From positions 1-40,017 of IMG/VR virus record IMGVR_UViG_3300050123_000024: 40,017 nt of DNA, one strand, 5' to 3'. A model generated the notes under the pieces. That model had not been told where the DNA came from, searched no databases, and saw only the letters and a list, made by a program, of their open reading frames with translations. The DNA is from a virus. A program made the position numbers and the translations under genes. Below are positions 1-7,741 of this stretch, piece by piece (position 1 is the stretch's first letter; every line of letters starts with the position of its first letter).

Positions 1-278
1 GAAGTTGCTAAATACGGTCAAGTTGCTTCGCTGAATGAACAGGCAGCCAATCAAGGTGACAGGGGCGGTATAGGCAGACAGAATTCTTTAGCGGCTATGG
101 TAGGTGGTGAAAATAGGCTTAATACCATCAATTTACAACAAAGCGGCGAAAAGGCTACTCTGCAAAATGATATAGCTAATTTGTTGCTTGAGGGTAACGT
201 TCAAGAAGCAACGTTTAGCGCACAGAAACTAAAAGACCTAATAGCCAACAATACCAATATGGATAATACGAACTATTC
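1..278. repeat. Terminal repeat, left copy
   Basis: These bases recur at 39740-40017 with 10 mismatches (positions 9, 30, 31, 33, 39, 57, 88, 96, 105 and 198), about 96% identity. Both copies encode exactly the same residues. See the right copy for interpretation. Confidence 0.95.
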
Positions 279-924
279 AAGGGGTATTGATACTGCTAAC
301 TTAACTGGAATGTTAGGCGGTCAAAAAACAATGGCGGGGCAATCAGCAGACCTTCAAAATGCGCTTGCTAAAATTAACATTGATACAGGTACCTTAAACT
401 TGGCAGCATTGCCACAGCAAATACAAGACCAAGCAACACAGGTTACACAGCAGATAATAAAGGGTGACATAGATATAGAAACAGGAAGAGCACAGCTTAA
501 AGAGCTTACTGACCCAAACAGCGTAACTAACCAAATGAATAGATTAGGGCTTGACACAGCTCAGTTTAACTATTCACAGCTTAGTGTTACGGCTCAACAG
601 CAAGCTCAGCAAGTGGCTAATGACCTTGCAAATGGCAGAATGTCAAGAGCTCAGGCACAATCATCCATTAATCATGCAGGAGATTCGGCAGCGGCAAACG
701 CAGCACAGTTAGCATGGGATAAAAGCCCAGATAATCCGAGTAATCAGACATCAGCAAAATCAACTGATTCATTGTATAACTCAACTTATTCCAAGGCAGC
801 AACAATGGGCGCAGATACTAGCACAACACCGGGGGCAACAGAAGCAGAGGTATACGCTTATATTAATGGGATACAAGGTTTAACGGCAACACAAAAAACC
901 GATATGATGAATAGTTTATATTAA
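1..924 (+). CDS. Probable ejection (internal virion) protein, C-terminal 307 codons
   Basis: The reading frame is open from base 1, so this is the 3' part of a gene whose 5' part lies at 39401-40017; joined through the terminal repeat the product is about 420 residues. It is rich in Gln, Asn and Ala, has no membrane segment, and is predicted mostly helical. I do not recognise a catalytic motif. Its place after the tail fibre genes and before the 1142-residue protein is that of the P22 gp7/gp20/gp16 ejection proteins, which leave the virion with the DNA; this role is inferred from position. The first in-frame ATG in the window (97) is internal and is not the true start. Confidence 0.6.
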   Translation, partial: EVAKYGQVASLNEQAANQGDRGGIGRQNSLAAMVGGENRLNTINLQQSGEKATLQNDIANLLLEGNVQEATFSAQKLKDLIANNTNMDNTNYSRGIDTANLTGMLGGQKTMAGQSADLQNALAKINIDTGTLNLAALPQQIQDQATQVTQQIIKGDIDIETGRAQLKELTDPNSVTNQMNRLGLDTAQFNYSQLSVTAQQQAQQVANDLANGRMSRAQAQSSINHAGDSAAANAAQLAWDKSPDNPSNQTSAKSTDSLYNSTYSKAATMGADTSTTPGATEAEVYAYINGIQGLTATQKTDMMNSLY

Positions 925-939
925 GGGGGGTGGTATTAG

Positions 940-3900
940 ATGGGTAAGTATACTGTTAGCGATTTTGAAGAAAAAAAGATAGGTAAATATACAGCCGCTG
1001 ACTTTACCAGTAAGCCCAGTGGTAAATATACCGTAGCTGACTTTGAAAAAGGGGCAACCCTAAAGGCTACTCCTTCTAAAAACCCATTCATTACAAATAC
1101 TATACCGAATAGGCTAGGCGTACCATTGCCGAAGTTTGTTAATGCTCCAATAACTCCACTTAATAAAATGATGTCACAAGCTAAAACTATAACGCCACCA
1201 ATTTCGGGATTTCCAATTAATAAGTTAAACAATAAAATAGACCAGTTCAAACAGGGTATAGTAGGTGCAGGACTAAGCGGATTGGGTAAAGGGATTGATT
1301 TATTAAGTAGACCTCAAAACGCATTATCAAATGTGCTCAGGGCGCAAACACAAAATAGACTTAATCCAGATTTTACGAAACGTATTGACGAGGGTCAAGC
1401 ATTAATAAAGGGGATTACAGGTAAAGAAAGACCTAATGTATTTGAAACACTTATGACACCGAAGCAAGCTGAAAAGGTGCATAAAAATTTGAATCCTACT
1501 GTAAATATGTTGCTAGACATGATGATAACAACGTCACAAGACCCTACTATGATATTATCTTTAGGCGCAGGAGTATTGGCTAAGAATGTTCTAAACAAAG
1601 TCGGATTAGTTAAAAAAATGACTAATGGTGTTGCAACAATAGAAGATATTGCACAAGCTACAGGGAAAACAGAAAAGGAACTTCAAGGGATAATTGCAAG
1701 TGAAAGAGCAGTCCAAATTGAAAAGGCTAATCAACTTTTATCAACTGCAAAACCAGTTATAAACAGTAGACCATTTGCGGATATAGGGAAGAGTGCGCCT
1801 ATATTACCTAAGCCAATTGGTGAAATAGGTAATCAAATACCTATCAAGAATACACCTATATTGGCAAATGATACGTTAAAACCATTAGGACAAGAATTAA
1901 AGGCTCAAAATGGTGTAAAACTTCAAACATTAGGGCAAGATACAACAAACATATTAAAACCGCAAAGCAAGTTTGCACAAACAATTGCTGATTCTAAAAA
2001 TACCGTTCCACAGTTATCAAAGGATTTAAAAAACCTTAATTTAGGTTATGACAAAGTAACAAATGAACAATCTTTAATGCAAGCCAATAAAAGGATAGCG
2101 GACAATTCAGAAAATGCAGTTAGATTTGTACTTGATACAACAACCCCATCCGCAGAGCATACCGCCACAGCATTACAATTAATCAATAAATTTCAGAATG
2201 AAGGCAATTTTGAAAGAGCGGTTGATATTGCCAGTGATATTTCGAGTAAACTTACTAAAAACGGTCAAGCTATTCAAGCAGCTTCAATATATGACAGGTT
2301 AAGCCCCGAAGGAATTTTGATGTATGCACAACGCAGAGTAAATAAGTTGAATGATGAAAGATGGTTTAAAGGGCTTACTAAAGAACAAAAAATAAACCCC
2401 AACCTTGCCAAAGAATTAAAAGGGTTATCTGAAAATATGAAAAACCTGACAGGAGATGCAAGGGTTGAAGCAAGTCAAGAATTGCAACAGGCTTTACAGG
2501 CTTTGGGAAAATCAACTGGATTGAGAAAACTTGAATCAACACAAACGATAGGTCAGTTGTTGACCCCTAAGACTAACATTAGAAATATAGTTGGCAATGA
2601 GTTATTTTATAAACTTGAAAGGCTCAATAAGTATGTTGCAACTCCTATTGATGTTGCAAGGTCAACACTAACTGGAGCGGATAGGACGGTAACATTTAAA
2701 ACGAATAATAGTGCATGGTCTAGGTATTTTACAGGGTATGCCGAAGGAGGAACAAAACAAGGGCTAAAAAGTGCTTTATATTCGCCTTATATGGAAGGGC
2801 TTACAAAAGGTGTAAAAGCAGGATGGAAAGGTGTGAACCCAGCAGGGCTTACAACTCAATTTGATTTAACAGCCCCTGCGTTTAGTGGCAAATGGAATCC
2901 ACTTACTTACATGGAAAAGGCTTTAGGTGCATCTTTGAAAGGTTTTGATTACGCAGCATATAATAGAGCGGTAAAACAAACTATTGGAGAAATGGCAGAA
3001 CTCAAAGCAATGAATCAAGGGTTGAGCGGTGTAGCAAAAAAAACAGTGGTACAGGACTTTATGAAAAATACTGATAAAAATATTCTTGATATTGCAGACC
3101 AATACGGAAAATATGTTACCTTCCAAGATGATAATGTTTTGTCAAAAGGTTTATCAGCGGTAAAGCGTGGTTTAAATTTAGGAAAAGAGTTTGGAGTTGG
3201 CTCATTAGTCGTCAAGTATCCTCGTACACCTGGAGCTTTAACTATGCGTGGGTTGGATTATTCCGCAGCAGGATTTTTGAAATCAGCTTATGAAGTAGCA
3301 AAGCCTTTACTAAAAGGTGGTAAAATTAACACCAGAGAAGCTACAATGGCATTGTCTAGAGCAATTACAGGAACGCTAGGATTTACAGGGTTGGGCTATT
3401 ATCTTGCTGACAATGGAGTTATAACAGGTCGTACAAATAAAGATGCAGATGTTAGGAACTTACAAACACAGACAGGAGCAGGCAGTTACAAAGTCAATTT
3501 AAGTGCATTAAAAAGATGGGCGATGAGTGGATTCAATACATCAACCTTAAAATTGCAAGATGGTGATATGCTTTACAGTTACGATTGGGCGCAACCAATA
3601 GCAATGGCAGTTTCTTTTGGTGCTAATATTAACCAAAACATCAAAGACAACAAAGGTGTACTCAATAACTTTAGTGCAACCGCAGCGTCATCAATGGAAG
3701 GTGCATTGGGAACCATTACAGAGCAACCAGTGCTGCAAGGTGTAACAAGGTTATTCCAAGGGTATGACTTAGGGCAAAATATTACTAACACTTTAAAAGG
3801 GATACCATCTAGCTTTACGCCAACAATATTGAACCAAATTAGGCAACTTGGTGATAATACAGGACGGTCAACTTATAATCCAAGTCCACTAAAAGAATCT

Positions 3901-4368
3901 TTAAATATGGCTAAAGTTAAAATACCGGGGTTATCTGGACAACTTCCTGCAAATTATGACACTTTAGGGAAACAGAAAGAAAACTTCCAAAATGGGAGCA
4001 ATAATTTCTTTAATGTATTCTTAAACCCGGGCTTTGTGTCAAAGAATAACCCAACGCCAATTCAAAAGGAAATATTAAGGCTTTATGACACAACAGGCGA
4101 TAAAACACAGTTTCCAAAGGTTATAAGCGATAAGATTAGCTATTCTGTTAATGGAAAGCCGAATTCATATACACTATCGCAGGAAGAAAAACCGTTATAC
4201 CAAAAGGCGGTGGGTGAATTAGCCCAACAAAGGATCAGTACTTTTATGAATCAAAAATCATATATTAATTATACTGATGCACAAAAAGTTAAAACGGTGT
4301 ATAATATTCTAAGCGATACATCAGAATGGGTTAAAAATAATTTCTTAAAACAGAAGGGGTTGAGATAA
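940..4368 (+). CDS. Large probable ejection/internal virion protein, 1142 aa
   Basis: This is the largest gene in the window. It starts 15 bases after the preceding stop with a GGGGGG-type ribosome site. The N-terminus carries three copies of an eight-residue unit related to GKYTVADF (about residues 2-9, 15-22 and 28-35), then a low-complexity Pro/Asn/Ile linker, then a long mostly helical body with a hydrophobic Gly-rich segment near residues 810-830. No lytic transglycosylase or protease motif is visible. Size and position fit the large ejection protein of podoviruses (gp16-like), which helps DNA cross the envelope. The function is inferred from context; it could also be a large polyvalent-type protein. 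Confidence 0.6.
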   Translation: MGKYTVSDFEEKKIGKYTAADFTSKPSGKYTVADFEKGATLKATPSKNPFITNTIPNRLGVPLPKFVNAPITPLNKMMSQAKTITPPISGFPINKLNNKIDQFKQGIVGAGLSGLGKGIDLLSRPQNALSNVLRAQTQNRLNPDFTKRIDEGQALIKGITGKERPNVFETLMTPKQAEKVHKNLNPTVNMLLDMMITTSQDPTMILSLGAGVLAKNVLNKVGLVKKMTNGVATIEDIAQATGKTEKELQGIIASERAVQIEKANQLLSTAKPVINSRPFADIGKSAPILPKPIGEIGNQIPIKNTPILANDTLKPLGQELKAQNGVKLQTLGQDTTNILKPQSKFAQTIADSKNTVPQLSKDLKNLNLGYDKVTNEQSLMQANKRIADNSENAVRFVLDTTTPSAEHTATALQLINKFQNEGNFERAVDIASDISSKLTKNGQAIQAASIYDRLSPEGILMYAQRRVNKLNDERWFKGLTKEQKINPNLAKELKGLSENMKNLTGDARVEASQELQQALQALGKSTGLRKLESTQTIGQLLTPKTNIRNIVGNELFYKLERLNKYVATPIDVARSTLTGADRTVTFKTNNSAWSRYFTGYAEGGTKQGLKSALYSPYMEGLTKGVKAGWKGVNPAGLTTQFDLTAPAFSGKWNPLTYMEKALGASLKGFDYAAYNRAVKQTIGEMAELKAMNQGLSGVAKKTVVQDFMKNTDKNILDIADQYGKYVTFQDDNVLSKGLSAVKRGLNLGKEFGVGSLVVKYPRTPGALTMRGLDYSAAGFLKSAYEVAKPLLKGGKINTREATMALSRAITGTLGFTGLGYYLADNGVITGRTNKDADVRNLQTQTGAGSYKVNLSALKRWAMSGFNTSTLKLQDGDMLYSYDWAQPIAMAVSFGANINQNIKDNKGVLNNFSATAASSMEGALGTITEQPVLQGVTRLFQGYDLGQNITNTLKGIPSSFTPTILNQIRQLGDNTGRSTYNPSPLKESLNMAKVKIPGLSGQLPANYDTLGKQKENFQNGSNNFFNVFLNPGFVSKNNPTPIQKEILRLYDTTGDKTQFPKVISDKISYSVNGKPNSYTLSQEEKPLYQKAVGELAQQRISTFMNQKSYINYTDAQKVKTVYNILSDTSEWVKNNFLKQKGLR

Positions 4369-4565
4369 TGTGGAACAAAATACCCGTACTTTTGAAACTT
4401 CCTATTTTAGCATTTATACCAGTATTAATTTATTTTTACTTTAGTCCTACTAGTGAGTATAAATGGGCGTTTGTGATAGCGGTATGGATTGGGTCATGGA
4501 TATGGGAAATAGTCACTTTGCGGATTACAGGCATGGATATTTTTAATAGTAATCCCAAACCGTAA
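4368..4565 (+). CDS. Small two-helix membrane protein
   Basis: This 65-residue protein overlaps the preceding stop by one base (TAATG), so it is translationally coupled to the ejection gene. It has two hydrophobic segments (about residues 8-26 and 31-49) separated by a short SPTSEYK turn. Family unknown. It lies between the ejection genes and the holin candidates, so a role in membrane passage or lysis is possible but unproven. Confidence 0.6.
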   Translation: MWNKIPVLLKLPILAFIPVLIYFYFSPTSEYKWAFVIAVWIGSWIWEIVTLRITGMDIFNSNPKP

Positions 4566-4580
4566 AACACAATAAGAACT

Positions 4581-4620
4581 AAAAAGCAGCAAGGAGTTAA
4601 CCCTCTAAGCTGTTTTTTTA
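4581..4620 (+). terminator. Possible intrinsic terminator before the lysis genes
   Basis: AAAAAGCAGC (4581-4590) can pair with GCTGTTTTT (4609-4617), leaving one bulged G and an 18-base loop with its own small AGG/CCT pairing, followed by Ts. The stem is weak in G+C, so it may only attenuate transcription. Confidence 0.4.
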
Positions 4621-4649
4621 TGTCAAAATAAGAAAAGAGATGACAACGA

Positions 4650-4901
4650 ATGACAGCAGAAATGGTTATACAATTAATATCAACATTCGGGATTATACCC
4701 GCCTTATTTGTGTGGCTTTTAATGTACATAATGAGCGAAAACAAAAAGGATAAGGAAGATTCAAGAAAACGTGAGATTACATTAATGGAGCATATAAGTA
4801 AGTCGGATATTTTGATGGCAGGAATAATGCAGAGCATTGAGAACGTTAACGGCAGTATGAACACTATCCAAACAGATATAGCAATACTGAAAGCAAGATA
4901 A
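4650..4901 (+). CDS. BhlA/UviB-type holin-like protein
   Basis: This 83-residue protein has one N-terminal membrane helix (about residues 5-24) followed by a charged helix (SENKKDKEDSRKRE) and a coiled-coil tail with NGSMNTIQTDIAIL. That layout is typical of the BhlA/UviB family found next to amidase endolysins in Bacillus and Clostridium phages, where it is thought to form the membrane lesion that releases the endolysin. The downstream small membrane protein and amidase support the call. A hydrophobic segment plus coiled coil could also mark an accessory protein (spanin-like), but the family pattern is good. Confidence 0.7.
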   Translation: MTAEMVIQLISTFGIIPALFVWLLMYIMSENKKDKEDSRKREITLMEHISKSDILMAGIMQSIENVNGSMNTIQTDIAILKAR

Positions 4902-4924
4902 ATAAAATAAAGGAGGAAATTAAA

Positions 4925-5095
4925 ATGTTAGAACAGTTAAAAAAGTTAGTTGAAGTAAAGTCATTAGTAACATTACCCTTGACGGCAACATTTATTGTAA
5001 TGTCACTAACTGGACGAATCAGTGCCGATATTTTTATGATGGTATTCTTGCCAGTAATGACGTATTTTTTCACGCGTAAAAAGGACGGTGTGTAA
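4925..5095 (+). CDS. Small holin-like membrane protein, 56 aa
   Basis: The start has a perfect AGGAGG site (AAAGGAGGAAATTAAAATG). The product has two hydrophobic stretches (about 16-28 and 35-49) and ends with the positively charged FTRKKDGV, a usual holin tail. Its stop overlaps the start of the amidase by one base. Position, size and topology fit a second holin or antiholin acting with the BhlA-like protein. No family is recognised with certainty. Confidence 0.65.
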   Translation: MLEQLKKLVEVKSLVTLPLTATFIVMSLTGRISADIFMMVFLPVMTYFFTRKKDGV

Positions 5096-5790
5096 TGTTT
5101 GATTACATAAAAGACCTTATCCCAGTAGGCAAATTAAACAGGCCAGGAAATAAAATGTCACCTGAATATATCACTATCCACGATACGGGGAATACATCAG
5201 CAGGAGCTAATGCTTTAATGCACGCCAGGTATCTCAAAACGCTTGATAAAGAGGTCAGTTGGCATTATACGGTAGATGATACCACAGTTGTACAACACTT
5301 GCCGTGGAATGAGATTGGATGGCACGCAGGGGACGGCAACGGTGAGGGAAATAGAAATTCAATAGGCATTGAAATTTGTATGAACTCAGACGGCAACAGA
5401 GCAAAGGCAGAAGAAAACGCACAATTATTATGTGTGGATTTGATGAAGGAAACAGGAATTACATTAGACCATATTGTTCAGCACAATCATTGGAGCGGTA
5501 AGAATTGCCCGCAAGTTTTGAGAGCTAGAGCGAATGGATGGGCTAATTTTATTGAGGGGATTGATAAAATAATTCATCCAGTAGTACCAATAATTTTATC
5601 AGCACAAAAAGAGGAAGGAACTGATAATATGACAGTTGTTAAAGTTACTATCTTAGGCAAAACAATAGAAGGGTATATGATTGACGATAAAGTATATGTT
5701 CCCATACGTGAGTATACAGACACTATCAAGGGGGCTATCGACGAAATATCCTATGTTGGCGGTGTCACACCCACAGTTGAAATAAAGTAA
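5095..5790 (+). CDS. N-acetylmuramoyl-L-alanine amidase endolysin (Amidase_2)
   Basis: The enzyme cleaves the bond between N-acetylmuramate and L-alanine in peptidoglycan to lyse the host. Residues 22-150 form an Amidase_2 domain: ITIHDTGN gives zinc ligand H29, IGIEIC gives the likely catalytic E93, and IVQHNHWSGKNCP gives H130 and C138. After a linker, residues 180-231 form a small beta-rich domain with KVYVPIREY, resembling the stalk domain of copper amine oxidase N-terminal type, probably for wall binding. There is no signal peptide, so export depends on the upstream holins. Its length of 231 residues is normal. A terminator follows at 5842. Confidence 0.93.
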   Translation: MFDYIKDLIPVGKLNRPGNKMSPEYITIHDTGNTSAGANALMHARYLKTLDKEVSWHYTVDDTTVVQHLPWNEIGWHAGDGNGEGNRNSIGIEICMNSDGNRAKAEENAQLLCVDLMKETGITLDHIVQHNHWSGKNCPQVLRARANGWANFIEGIDKIIHPVVPIILSAQKEEGTDNMTVVKVTILGKTIEGYMIDDKVYVPIREYTDTIKGAIDEISYVGGVTPTVEIK

Positions 5791-5830
5791 GATAAAGTAA
5801 GATAAAGTAAGATAAAGTAAGATAAAGTAA
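5791..5830. repeat. Four perfect 10-bp tandem repeats after the endolysin
   Basis: The unit GATAAAGTAA occurs four times head to tail, with a degenerate copy on each side (5781-5790, including the endolysin stop, and 5831-5840). The array puts stop codons in several frames just after the endolysin. It probably arose by replication slippage, and copy number may vary between isolates. Confidence 0.9.
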
Positions 5831-5841
5831 GATAAAATTAA

Positions 5842-5869
5842 AGGATCCTTAATTGGATCCTCTTTTTTT
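5842..5869 (+). terminator. Intrinsic terminator of the late/lysis operon
   Basis: AGGATCC (5842-5848), loop TTAATT, GGATCCT (5855-5861), then C and a run of seven Ts. It closes the late transcription unit before the toxin-antitoxin genes, which have their own promoter. Confidence 0.9.
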
Positions 5870-5923
5870 ATGTCAATTTCACAATATTTTATTGTTACAA
5901 TAGACAATATTTATAACAAAAGC

Positions 5924-5950
5924 TTGACGGTTCGCATAATATGGTATAGT
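5924..5950 (+). promoter_or_regulatory. Promoter of the toxin-antitoxin pair
   Basis: TTGACG (5924-5929) and an extended -10 TGGTATAGT (5942-5950) stand 15 bases apart, about 48 bases upstream of the first start codon. The TG before the -10 compensates for the short spacer. The promoter lies right after the lysis terminator, as expected for a gene pair expressed in the lysogen. Confidence 0.6.
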
Positions 5951-5997
5951 TTAATAATAAACGTGCATACTTATTCTTTAAAGGGTGGTGTTTGCAT

Positions 5998-6231
5998 ATG
6001 TGTAATAAAGATAAAAACAACGAAACAGATGAAAAGAGAGTGAGCGATATGAATACAATTACTGCTGAAAAATTGTCTTTATCGAATTTCATAAAACAAA
6101 ATAAATCTAAAATTTATGAACAAGCTAGAAAAAATACACTTTTGAATAAAGAGGGTAAAGCAATTATATCAAAAAATGATGATTGGTTTTATGAAAAAGA
6201 GTGGGACGAATTTTATAAAAAGGATGAATAA
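5998..6231 (+). CDS. Probable antitoxin of the MazF/PemK-type pair
   Basis: This 77-residue charged protein lies 6 bases upstream of the toxin-like gene. ATG 5998 is preferred over TTG 5992 because it sits 7-10 bases after GGGTGG. Residues 19-40 look helical, and the C-terminus (NDDWFYEKEWDEFYKK) is acidic and aromatic, like the toxin-binding tails of MazE/PemI-type antitoxins. The family itself is not recognised; the call rests on gene order and composition. Confidence 0.6.
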   Translation: MCNKDKNNETDEKRVSDMNTITAEKLSLSNFIKQNKSKIYEQARKNTLLNKEGKAIISKNDDWFYEKEWDEFYKKDE

Positions 6232-6237
6232 CAACTT

Positions 6238-6564
6238 ATGGATATTGGAGAAATTTGGTGGGTTGAGTTCCCTTATGAAGAAGAAGGATCAACTGAATCA
6301 AGCATAAGACCGTGTATCATAATGAACGTTGATGAAAACTTAGAAGTATTATCAATTAAAGTTACTAAACATCGACCAAGAGATGATTATGATATACCTA
6401 TATTTAAATGGCAAGAAGCAAATTTAAAACTACCGTCTTATGCAAGAGTTTCAAAGTCGTTGATATTTAAACAAGATTCATTTTTAAAAAAGATTGGAGA
6501 TATGAATGGCGCTGATTTTAAAAATATTATAAATGCATTTATTAGATTTCATTCAAATACATAA
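6238..6564 (+). CDS. MazF/PemK-family toxin (putative mRNA endoribonuclease)
   Basis: The start, IGEIWWVEFPYEEEGSTESSIRPCIIMN, is the first beta-hairpin of the CcdB/MazF fold: G-(E/D)-I-W-W-V then a RPCIIMN strand where MazF has RP(A/V)-hydrophobic-V. The later segment VTKHRPRDDYDIPI and the 'PSYARVSKS' strand match the family (SxxxxxxI motif for dimer and active site). At 108 residues it is normal length. MazF-like toxins cut mRNA at short sites and are neutralised by the upstream antitoxin. Here it may stabilise the prophage or act in phage exclusion. Confidence 0.75.
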   Translation: MDIGEIWWVEFPYEEEGSTESSIRPCIIMNVDENLEVLSIKVTKHRPRDDYDIPIFKWQEANLKLPSYARVSKSLIFKQDSFLKKIGDMNGADFKNIINAFIRFHSNT

Positions 6565-6577
6565 TTAATAAAACAAA

Positions 6578-6606
6578 AAGACTTCCCTAATCGGAGGTCT
6601 TTTTTC
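6578..6606 (+). terminator. Intrinsic terminator after the toxin gene
   Basis: AAGACTTCC (6578-6586), loop CTAATC, GGAGGTCTT (6593-6601) with one G-U pair, then a T run to 6605. Because the gene on the other strand ends at 6618, it probably ends both converging transcripts. Confidence 0.85.
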
Positions 6607-6617
6607 TATGTCGATTG

Positions 6618-6881
6618 TCAATTTAATTTATCTAAGTCCGATTGTTTCGGGGGGTTACATACCTTGCATGCTTCTAGGCTGTCATATAAAGCCCTAGATA
6701 GATTTATTTCTATTGCTTTACCTTTTACATACCTGCAATTTATCTTGTGGTATTTTGCTCCTGCTGATGTTTTATAGACCGTTATGTCATACTCTGGAGC
6801 TTTATAGCATGATGTGAGAGTTGCAGAAAATATTATAAATACAATTATAATTAAAATTTTATTCTTCATAACTGTTTTCAT
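6618..6881 (-). CDS. Small lipoprotein, possible lysogenic conversion gene
   Basis: The 87-residue product has a classical lipoprotein signal: charged MKNK start, a hydrophobic segment ILIIIVFIIFSATL, and the lipobox LTSC, so Cys at about residue 25 would be lipidated. The mature part has TVYKTSAGAKYHKINCRYVKG and CKVCNPP, a short domain with conserved His and Cys residues that resembles small metal-binding domains found fused to nucleases or surface proteins. It overlaps the upstream membrane gene. Minus-strand position beside the integrase suggests expression from the prophage. A superinfection exclusion role is possible but not shown. Confidence 0.65.
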   Translation of the reverse strand: MKTVMKNKILIIIVFIIFSATLTSCYKAPEYDITVYKTSAGAKYHKINCRYVKGKAIEINLSRALYDSLEACKVCNPPKQSDLDKLN

Positions 6882-7344
6882 ATCTTTCTAACAAGACACT
6901 GGATAAAGCCCGTACTCCAAAAATTATAACGATGTAAATAATTAATTCCAACAAACCCACCCATTGAGTATTTAATATTAATATTATTATAGCAAGTGGA
7001 ACAATACCAATGCCAGCAATTAATGAACCTATTATTACACCAACCCATCCCCAGACAAAATAAACAATAAGGAAAGACCATACCCAAAGCAATAAACCAA
7101 ATATATAAGAAGATACAAACAATCCCGTCAAGCCTACATCTCTAGTACATTCGATTATTGAAAGAGGGAGCAACCCGATTACATCAATAGCAATAGTTAT
7201 CCAAAATACAATACCTACCCACGGGAATATCTTTTCGCTAAACCATAGGCTTCCTTTCAATAAAAATAATCCTATTAACAATATAGCCAAAAATATTATG
7301 ATTCCTAAAGCCATTCCTCCGATATATTTTAGAATTTCCTTCAT
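6859..7344 (-). CDS. Polytopic membrane protein, possible lysogenic conversion gene
   Basis: I chose ATG 7344 because GGAGGGA lies seven bases upstream; an upstream ATG (7404) lacks such a site. The 161-residue product has about five hydrophobic segments, including GMALGIIIFLAILLIGLFLL and repeated Gly/Ile-rich stretches. It resembles general small membrane proteins and has no recognised family. It overlaps the lipoprotein gene by 23 bases, so the two are probably co-transcribed leftwards in the lysogen. Confidence 0.65.
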   Translation of the reverse strand: MKEILKYIGGMALGIIIFLAILLIGLFLLKGSLWFSEKIFPWVGIVFWITIAIDVIGLLPLSIIECTRDVGLTGLFVSSYIFGLLLWVWSFLIVYFVWGWVGVIIGSLIAGIGIVPLAIIILILNTQWVGLLELIIYIVIIFGVRALSSVLLERYENSYEE

Positions 7345-7504
7345 CCTATTCCCTCCAATACATATTTTTACAACCACAATATCCCTTAACACAAAATATG
7401 TCAAGCTAGAACTAATGTTCTTGTAAATATTTATGGAACGTGTTGAATAATGTCGAATTTTAGCAGATAATTAATACACTCACCAAAAAAGGAGGATGTG
7501 CAAA

Positions 7505-7528
7505 ATGGCATACGTGAAATATGGTTAA
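7505..7528 (+). other. Seven-codon ORF with a strong ribosome site
   Basis: A perfect AAAGGAGG stands 7-8 bases before ATG 7505, followed by GCATACGTGAAATATGGTTAA, so only MAYVKYG would be made. This may be the residue of a gene whose body was lost, or a leader peptide for the next gene. Nothing else is seen between 7405 and 7579. Confidence 0.3.
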
Positions 7529-7579
7529 TTTTAGATACAACCCTACTACTACTATAAAAATTTTGAAGAGGGGTATACA

Positions 7580-7741
7580 ATGGATAAAGAAAGATTGAAA
7601 GAATTAGAAGAAAATAGTTGCAATGCTTATATTTTTTTTATAGAATCAATGAAGTTAAACTCAGCCCAAATACATTCGCTTGATTATGTAATTGATACCG
7701 CTTTAGAATATCGTGAATTTAGTGAAGATAAAAAGAACTAG
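7580..7741 (+). CDS. Small hypothetical protein next to attP
   Basis: This 53-residue ORF has the weak site GAGGGG 5-9 bases upstream. It encodes an acidic helical protein (KERLKELEENS, then VIDTALEYREFSEDKK). The pattern of short helices ending in an E-Y-R motif resembles small Spo0E-like or excisionase-size proteins, but I do not recognise it. Its stop codon lies inside the left 29-bp repeat of the presumed attP. A directionality factor is one possibility from location only. Confidence 0.45.
   Translation: MDKERLKELEENSCNAYIFFIESMKLNSAQIHSLDYVIDTALEYREFSEDKKN

Noticed and set aside
354-557. Long minus-strand ORFs opposite structural genes (also at 936, 4436, 12902, 16396 and others)
   Set aside because: They are antisense to strong genes, lack ribosome sites and have odd hydrophobic or Ser-rich compositions typical of shadows.
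7451-7457. TGTCGAA, a Spo0A box core
   Set aside because: A seven-base match is expected several times by chance in 40 kb and nothing around it supports sporulation control.
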